Shown piece after piece: positions 6,857 to 10,186 of a DNA stretch of 10,186 bases. The first letter of the stretch is position 1. The number at the start of each line of letters is the position of its first letter. This DNA is from Clostridium sp. (GTDB lineage Bacteria > Bacillota > Clostridia > Lachnospirales > Lachnospiraceae). The notes beneath the pieces are model-generated. The model did no database searches. It was given only the letters and a program-made list of their open reading frames with translations, and was not told the DNA's origin. The position numbers and the translations under genes were made by a program. The stretch lies in assembly GCA_023664325.1 (NCBI GenBank), contig JAMPFS010000078.1:1-10186 (forward strand). The letters are read 5' to 3'.

Positions 6857-7127
6857 ACTTAATGAGCACAAGTGAAGCGCAGTGCGAATTTAGTAAGAAT
6901 ATATATCTAGCCACTTAGCGATGCCTGTATACTTAGCGAGGCATTGCCGAGCTTAGTAGAAAGGTATGCTTTAGCTGATATTTTCGAGCTTAGTGGATAT
7001 GATAAAATAATTCCAGCAAGCAAACATGAACTTGCAGGACGGTAGTCCGGAAAGCGAATGGTTGTTTGGCAATTGCGAATGATTATATATAGGGCATCAT
7101 TGCCCGGAATGGGAACGGTAATACATT
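6857..7127 (+). other. Stem-loop-rich 5' leader of ylmH
   Basis: There is no ORF of note. Starting near the presumed transcription start it holds: CACTT/AAGTG (6856-6874); an outer palindrome CCACTTAGC/GCTTAGTGG (6911-6919 with 6988-6996); nested within it TACTTAGC/GCTTAGTA (6930-6937 with 6951-6958) with a GGCATTGCC loop; GCAAG/CTTGC (7016-7035); GGAC/GTCC (7037-7048); and GGGC/GCCC (7092-7105). An AATTGCGA motif like the repeat ends occurs at 7071-7078. ylmH itself has only a weak ribosome binding site. This may be a cis-regulatory leader or a decayed array of intergenic repeats; it matches no riboswitch class I know. Confidence 0.5.
6911..6996. repeat. Nested CTTAGCGAGG/CGAGCTTAG palindromic module
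   Basis: An outer CCACTTAGC/GCTTAGTGG pair encloses an inner TACTTAGCGAGG...CCGAGCTTAGTA hairpin, each stem with one mismatch. The same words (TTAGCGAGG, then CGAGCTTAG) make the core hairpin of the 204-bp element at 6242-6276, so the module is a dispersed repeat and not unique to this gene. Confidence 0.6.
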
Positions 7128-7883
7128 ATGACAGAAAAACAAATATTAAAAGGACGTTTGATGGATCTTGCGAAACGTGCCTACAACCAGAATATATATA
7201 CCTACAGTAATTTTTTATCTGCAACAGACCTGTCACTACTATCTGAGCTAAAGGACGAGCTTTCTTATATCCATTATGAAACATTTGGGGGAAATGAACT
7301 GAGTGAACGTCAGGTCGTGGGCTTTGGCAGCGCGGAGGAGTTCGGCTATGCCGGCGCCTTTCCGATTACGGCAATCAAGGTAAGCCCATTACTTGAAAAA
7401 TTCAGTGAAGCTTTAAACCACCGGGATTTTTTAGGAGCCTTAATGCATTTAGGCATTGAACGGGATACGCTTGGCGATATTCTTGTGAAAGAAAAAAATG
7501 CCTATATCTTCTGCCTTGAACGCATTGCCGATTACATCTGCCAGGAACTGACAAAGGTCAGGCATACGAACGTGAAATGTGAGATTTGCGGCATTAACAT
7601 TCCGGCTCTTACCCCCTCTTTAGCAGATGAAGAATTTCCCGTCTCATCCCTGCGGCTTGATGGAGTCATAGCAAGCCTCATAAAATGTTCCCGCAAGGAA
7701 GCCCTTGCCCTTTTTGAAGACAAGCGGGTAACCTTAAACGGTGAAATTACAGGACGCAACAGCATAATACTGAAAAAAGGGGATGTGTTCTCCGTCAGGG
7801 GATATGGAAAATTTATTTTTGAAGATACCGGAGGCAGTACCAAAAAAGGAAAAATATACGTTCATATCAAACGGTATGTGTAG
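7128..7883 (+). CDS. ylmH: YlmH/RqcP2-family S4-domain RNA-binding protein
   Basis: A 251-residue cytoplasmic protein of the YlmH family. In Bacillus subtilis the homologue acts with RqcH in ribosome-associated quality control, supporting alanine tailing on stalled 50S subunits. The N-terminal and middle domains contain FLSATDLSLL, then FGSAEEFGYAGAFPITAIKV and FLGALMHLGIERDTLGDI, all family hallmarks. The C-terminal S4 RNA-binding domain covers about 172-229 (SSLRLDGVIASLIKCSRKEA, then VTLNGEITG). Length is normal (257 in B. subtilis). The ATG is the first in-frame start, but the upstream GGGAACGG is a weak ribosome binding site. The gene stands alone here, outside the ylm/divIVA cluster where B. 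subtilis keeps it, and has a long structured leader. No clear terminator follows it before convergent pncC. Confidence 0.93.
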   Translation: MTEKQILKGRLMDLAKRAYNQNIYTYSNFLSATDLSLLSELKDELSYIHYETFGGNELSERQVVGFGSAEEFGYAGAFPITAIKVSPLLEKFSEALNHRDFLGALMHLGIERDTLGDILVKEKNAYIFCLERIADYICQELTKVRHTNVKCEICGINIPALTPSLADEEFPVSSLRLDGVIASLIKCSRKEALALFEDKRVTLNGEITGRNSIILKKGDVFSVRGYGKFIFEDTGGSTKKGKIYVHIKRYV

Positions 7884-7961
7884 CGCTTTAAACAGAGATT
7901 TTTAAGAAACCTACTCGATATCCGAGGATAAACACCAAGATACAAAAACGGTCGGAACTAC

Positions 7962-8432
7962 CTAATTTAACTTCTCGTACAATGTATGCAGCACAAATTC
8001 CACACTGGCAGCCCTTACCTCATCCCTGCCAATGCTGCCAAACTGCCTGGTATAGGTTGATACTTCACCATTGATACAAATCCCAAAACAAACCATCCCC
8101 ACAGGCTTTTCCCGGGTTCCCCCACCAGGACCCGCAATGCCAGTAATGCCAATTCCCACCTCGCTTGCCGCCTCCTTTGCGACACCGGCAGCCATCTCAT
8201 ATGCCACCTGTTCGCTCACAACGCCATATTCCACAATTGAGGTTTCCTTCACACCCACATAACGCATTTTTGCCTCATTTGCATAGGTTACAAAACTGAT
8301 ATCCAATACTTTGGATGCATCTGCCACACTGACAATGGTGGCTGCCGCCAGTCCACCGGTACAGGACTCTGCGAACGAAATGCGATATCCCTTCTCGATT
8401 AATATGTTTACTACCTTTGTCTGTATATTCAT
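7962..8432 (-). CDS. pncC: Nicotinamide-nucleotide amidohydrolase (CinA C-terminal domain protein)
   Basis: Deamidates nicotinamide mononucleotide to nicotinate mononucleotide, recycling NAD breakdown products in the cytoplasm. The 156-residue length is that of stand-alone PncC proteins; the N-terminal COG1058 domain of full CinA is absent. Motifs: AESCTGG at 21-27, with the family's active-site serine at 23; VVSEQVAYEMAAGV at 71-84; and GITGIAGPGGGT at 95-106 followed by KPVG. The start follows AAAGG about 9 nt upstream. A - strand promoter candidate lies at 8509-8537. It converges with ylmH across a 78-nt gap that holds only weak hairpins (for example GGT/ACC followed by GTTTTTG on the - strand), so termination is uncertain. 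Confidence 0.95.
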   Translation of the reverse strand: MNIQTKVVNILIEKGYRISFAESCTGGLAAATIVSVADASKVLDISFVTYANEAKMRYVGVKETSIVEYGVVSEQVAYEMAAGVAKEAASEVGIGITGIAGPGGGTREKPVGMVCFGICINGEVSTYTRQFGSIGRDEVRAASVEFVLHTLYEKLN

Positions 8433-8508
8433 ATTGAACTGCCTTTCTGTCTATAACTGCACTGTATTCCATACTCATTGATTGGCAAGTATCTGCCAGA
8501 TAATTTAT

Positions 8509-8537
8509 ATTGTAGCACACGGTGATAGATTTTTCCA
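8509..8537 (-). promoter_or_regulatory. Promoter candidate for pncC
   Basis: On the - strand, -35 TGGAAA (8532-8537, 4 of 6 consensus) and -10 TACAAT (8509-8514, 5 of 6) are 17 nt apart. The gap to the pncC start is about 75 nt. Confidence 0.45.
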
Positions 8538-8569
8538 CCTTACAAAGCGGTCTTAAAATTATATGATAG

Positions 8570-8598
8570 TTGTCATTTTCACCACAATGTTATAAAAT
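8570..8598 (+). promoter_or_regulatory. Sigma-A type promoter for the rpn gene
   Basis: -35 TTGTCA (8570-8575) and -10 TAAAAT (8593-8598) have a 17-nt spacer. The leader to the rpn ATG is about 112 nt. It faces away from the pncC promoter, about 30 bp from it. Confidence 0.65.
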
Positions 8599-8635
8599 AG
8601 TTGTATTGAATGTACCTGGAGAGGAAAGGAGGCGG

Positions 8636-8665
8636 ATGAGACGATATTCTAACCACAAGCCATAG
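8636..8665 (+). CDS. Possible 9-codon leader peptide ahead of rpn
   Basis: ATG at 8636 opens a reading frame for MRRYSNHKP, ending in TAG at 8663. A strong AAAGGAGG lies just upstream, though only 3 nt before the ATG, which is closer than ideal. The end overlaps a small hairpin AAGCC/GGCTT (8657-8669). It could be a translated leader that tunes rpn, or chance. Confidence 0.25.
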   Translation: MRRYSNHKP

Positions 8666-8716
8666 GCTTCTTCTATTATTATGCAATCATCAGGATAAAT
8701 AATAGGAGGATACTAT

Positions 8717-9637
8717 ATGGCTGATAAGAATTTTGTAACACGAGAGGCAGATTCTGCACGTTATAATTATAAGAACCGGAAGGGCAAGCTACAATATCGT
8801 TTAACAAATGATTATATGTTCCGTGCAGTGATGCAAAAAAACAAGAACGTATTAAAACACCTAATCTGTGCAATCACAGACATAAATCCGAATACAGTCT
8901 CTGATCTTGATATCTGTAACCCGATCGAACTCGGGAAAGAAATCAACAGCAAGACCTGTATTCTGGATATCAAGGTTCTGCTCAACAATAACCAGTATGT
9001 GAATATTGAAATGCAGATTGTGAAACAGAGTTACTGGAAAGAACGATCTTTGACTTATCTGTGCAGAACCTATAATAATCTGGAAGAGGGGCAGGATTAC
9101 AATGAAGCTATCCCCGTCATACAGATCAGTATTTTAGATTTTGATTTATTTGAAGATGTGGAAGAGCTTCTCTCAAAATACTATCTAATTAATGAGAATC
9201 CAGAATACCACAACCGTTATAGCGACGACCTTGCTATCTATGTTCTGAATTTAAAACAGCTCCATAACGAAAAGGCTGTCCAGAAAGAACGCAACCTGAA
9301 ACTGTATCAATGGGCAAAACTGTTCCATGCCGAAAGCTGGGAGGAATTGTGTATGTTATCAGAAAAAAATGAAATTATTGATGAATGTGTCTATACCATG
9401 TCGCAGCTTACCGAAGATGAGAAAATACGCATGCAGTGTGAAGCAAGAAAGGACAATCTTGCAATTGAGATTGGAATCCGAAAGCGTGGTGAGCGTGAAG
9501 GACTCGCAAAAGGCGAACAGCAAAAAGCTCGGGAAATTGCAAAAAAACTTTTATCTATGCTGGATAAGCCCGCAATTGCTGAAACAACCGGTCTTTCACT
9601 GGAAGAGATTGAGGCTTTGGAAAAGGAGCCGGTATAA
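8717..9637 (+). CDS. rpn: Rpn-family PD-(D/E)XK nuclease (recombination-promoting nuclease / putative transposase)
   Basis: A 306-residue protein of the PDDEXK_2/Rpn family, often annotated as a transposase. E. coli members are DNA endonucleases, and some have been shown to be toxic anti-phage effectors. The N-terminal nuclease domain opens with LTNDYMFRAVM (29-39). Likely catalytic residues are D84 in CILDIKVL and E98/Q100 in NIEMQI, fitting the D...ExQ core. The middle (about 110-200) is the usual helical part, with SLTYLCRTYNNLEEG and VIQISILDFDLF. The C-terminus is highly charged and ends in a helical DKPAIAETTGLSLEEIEAL motif shared by many Rpn proteins. AGGAGG 7 nt before ATG fixes the start. 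It is intact, monocistronic, with its own promoter and terminator. An internal start at 9353 is described separately. Confidence 0.9.
   Translation: MADKNFVTREADSARYNYKNRKGKLQYRLTNDYMFRAVMQKNKNVLKHLICAITDINPNTVSDLDICNPIELGKEINSKTCILDIKVLLNNNQYVNIEMQIVKQSYWKERSLTYLCRTYNNLEEGQDYNEAIPVIQISILDFDLFEDVEELLSKYYLINENPEYHNRYSDDLAIYVLNLKQLHNEKAVQKERNLKLYQWAKLFHAESWEELCMLSEKNEIIDECVYTMSQLTEDEKIRMQCEARKDNLAIEIGIRKRGEREGLAKGEQQKAREIAKKLLSMLDKPAIAETTGLSLEEIEALEKEPV
9353..9637 (+). CDS. Candidate intragenic small protein (RpnS-like C-terminal product of rpn)
   Basis: GGGAGG (9339-9344) lies 8 nt before an ATG (9353-9355) that is in frame with rpn codon 213. Translation from here would give a 94-residue protein equal to the C-terminal domain, without the nuclease core. 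For E. coli Rpn genes, an internally initiated small form has been reported to bind and inhibit the full-length toxic nuclease. The same gene architecture here suggests a self-contained toxin-antitoxin. Seen: the site, spacing and frame. Inferred: that it is used, and that it inhibits. Confidence 0.55.
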   Translation: MLSEKNEIIDECVYTMSQLTEDEKIRMQCEARKDNLAIEIGIRKRGEREGLAKGEQQKAREIAKKLLSMLDKPAIAETTGLSLEEIEALEKEPV

Positions 9638-9669
9638 CTTCAACGTATGATCGCTGCCTACAAACGACA

Positions 9670-9704
9670 AAAAGTACCGCAATCCCTACGATTACGGTAC
9701 TTTT
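9670..9704. terminator. Bidirectional intrinsic terminator between rpn and the right-edge ORFs
   Basis: A 10-bp perfect stem AAAAGTACCG/CGGTACTTTT (9670-9679 with 9695-9704) continues after a C-A mismatch into AATC/GATT with a 5-nt loop. The + strand ends in TTTT, ending rpn. The - strand ends in TTTTTGTCGTTTGT and is the stronger terminator, serving the - strand ORFs. Confidence 0.85.
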
Positions 9705-9737
9705 CAGCCTTTCGGCATTTTCACTCATAAGATAAAT

Positions 9738-9809
9738 TTAGAACTTGCCTGCATCTGCTGCTTCCTCAATCGAAACAGTTTTGCACGAATTTACGCCGTT
9801 TATTACCAT
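9738..9809 (-). CDS. 23-residue ORF with a strong ribosome binding site; unknown
   Basis: The - strand ATG at 9809 is preceded by GGAGGT at an ideal distance (7 nt). The frame encodes MVINGVNSCKTV, then SIEEAADAGKF, and stops at 9738. An in-frame ATG five codons earlier would make it 28 residues. It follows the 79-residue ORF by 65 nt and precedes the terminator at 9670-9704, so it reads as the last cistron of a short - strand unit. It may be a genuine small protein or the stub of a longer gene lost by deletion. I do not recognise it. Confidence 0.4.
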   Translation of the reverse strand: MVINGVNSCKTVSIEEAADAGKF

Positions 9810-9874
9810 TTTTGTTACCTCCATGTTACCTATTCACCAATTTTTTCAACTACTCAGCACTTCTCAAACCCGAT

Positions 9875-10114
9875 TTACGCCTCTGCTCCGTCATACACAT
9901 ATCCCGTTTCTTCCCAGAACTTGATAGGCGATATGTAATAGTCGTACTGAGAACTTCCCTCTTTCTTAAAGGCAACTCCAAAAGTCAAAAGTCCGAGGAT
10001 AATTCCCTGTCGGATAAACTGCTGATCCTTTTTCATTACCCTTGCCGCCACAGCTACCGGTACATTTTCTCCGGAAAACTCTGGCACTTCCAAATATACC
10101 CTATTTCTATCCAT
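9875..10114 (-). CDS. Small DNA-binding-like protein, excisionase/phage-associated type
   Basis: A 79-residue ORF with MDRNRVYLEVPEF, then VAVAARVMKKDQQFIRQGI and LGLLTFGVAFK, ending SSQYDYYISPIKFWEETGY. The segment from VAVAARVMKKD to GLLTFGVA has the helix-turn-helix plus wing look of MerR/Xis-like excisionase folds. Proteins of this shape (KFWExTGY near the C-terminus) are, from memory, common in Firmicutes prophages and integrative elements. Cytoplasmic; a role in directing excision or in regulation is inferred only. The ATG at 10114 has AAAGGAG 11 nt upstream. It is followed by the 23-residue ORF and probably preceded by an overlapping upstream gene. No integrase is visible in the window. 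Confidence 0.6.
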   Translation of the reverse strand: MDRNRVYLEVPEFSGENVPVAVAARVMKKDQQFIRQGIILGLLTFGVAFKKEGSSQYDYYISPIKFWEETGYVYDGAEA

Positions 10115-10186
10115 TTGTCAATACACTCCTTTCCTTGAGTTTCCGCAGTTTTATCCACACAACCATGATTTTAGCTGTGTTCTTAT
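10107..10186 (-). CDS. Possible 3' end of an upstream gene running off the right edge
   Basis: On the - strand one frame is open from the window edge to TAG at 10107-10109, ending WIKLRKLKERSVLTNG. The other two frames are closed. Its stop overlaps the start of the 79-residue ORF by 8 nt, an overlap typical of operons, and the ribosome binding site of that ORF lies inside it. It is only 26 codons long, so chance is a real alternative. Confidence 0.25.
   Translation of the reverse strand, partial: KNTAKIMVVWIKLRKLKERSVLTNG

Noticed and set aside
6163..7127. A CRISPR array formed by the repeated TTAGCGAGG/GAGCTTAG units
   Set aside because: The repeats are inverted and irregularly spaced, with no uniform spacers and no cas genes nearby.
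7884..7961. A bidirectional terminator between ylmH and pncC
   Set aside because: Only 3-4 bp stems are present (GGT/ACC, CTCG/CGAG), too weak to call.
9327..9650. A 107-codon + strand frame overlapping the C-terminal part of rpn
   Set aside because: It is a +1 shadow of rpn with no ribosome binding site of its own. The rpn frame has clear family motifs here.
9555..9728. A 57-codon - strand ORF through the rpn terminator and 3' end
   Set aside because: It has no ribosome binding site, runs through an intrinsic terminator and is antisense to the end of rpn. The hairpin arms themselves supply much of its sequence.

Overview
The window looks like a chromosomal segment of a low-to-mid GC Clostridia bacterium, most likely a member of the Lachnospiraceae. 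The reasons are strong AGGAGG-type ribosome binding sites, sigma-A type promoters, Firmicutes-style MetH, YlmH and PrsA-like proteins, and an Rpn/PDDEXK nuclease of the type common in that family. No species is claimed.

Layout. The left edge (1-225) holds the end of a small cysteine-rich protein on the + strand, possibly frameshifted. From 331 to 6675 every gene is on the - strand. Read in transcription order from 6675 down they are: a Dabb-family small protein; a 204-bp long-inverted-repeat element; dtd (D-aminoacyl-tRNA deacylase) overlapping metH (cobalamin-dependent methionine synthase) by ATGA; a consensus promoter; ilvN and ilvC (branched-chain amino acid synthesis), closed by a clear intrinsic terminator; and a PrsA/SurA-like lipoprotein with its own terminator. 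A 450-bp intergenic region (6676-7127) carries a second, minimal copy of the repeat element and an unusual stem-loop-rich leader before ylmH on the + strand. ylmH (S4-domain ribosome rescue factor) converges with pncC (CinA C-terminal amidohydrolase, - strand). Divergent promoters at 8509-8598 serve pncC and an Rpn-family nuclease gene (8717-9637, +), which ends at a bidirectional terminator. The right edge (9738-10186) holds small - strand ORFs that look like part of an integrated element.

How the genes fit together. ilvN and ilvC supply the regulatory subunit of acetolactate synthase and the next pathway enzyme. metH supplies methionine, and dtd edits mischarged D-aminoacyl-tRNA. This is ordinary housekeeping. 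The accessory content is the rpn gene, the repeat elements and the right-edge small ORFs.

Most noteworthy points. (1) A near-ideal internal Shine-Dalgarno and in-frame ATG inside rpn would produce a 94-residue C-terminal protein, matching the intragenic antitoxin arrangement described for E. coli Rpn proteins. (2) A family of intergenic repeats has GGTAATTGCGAAA-type terminal inverted repeats. (3) Palindromic CTTAGCGAGG/CGAGCTTAG modules are shared by the large element and the ylmH leader. (4) Paired 9-bp direct repeats bracket the -10 box of the ilvN promoter.
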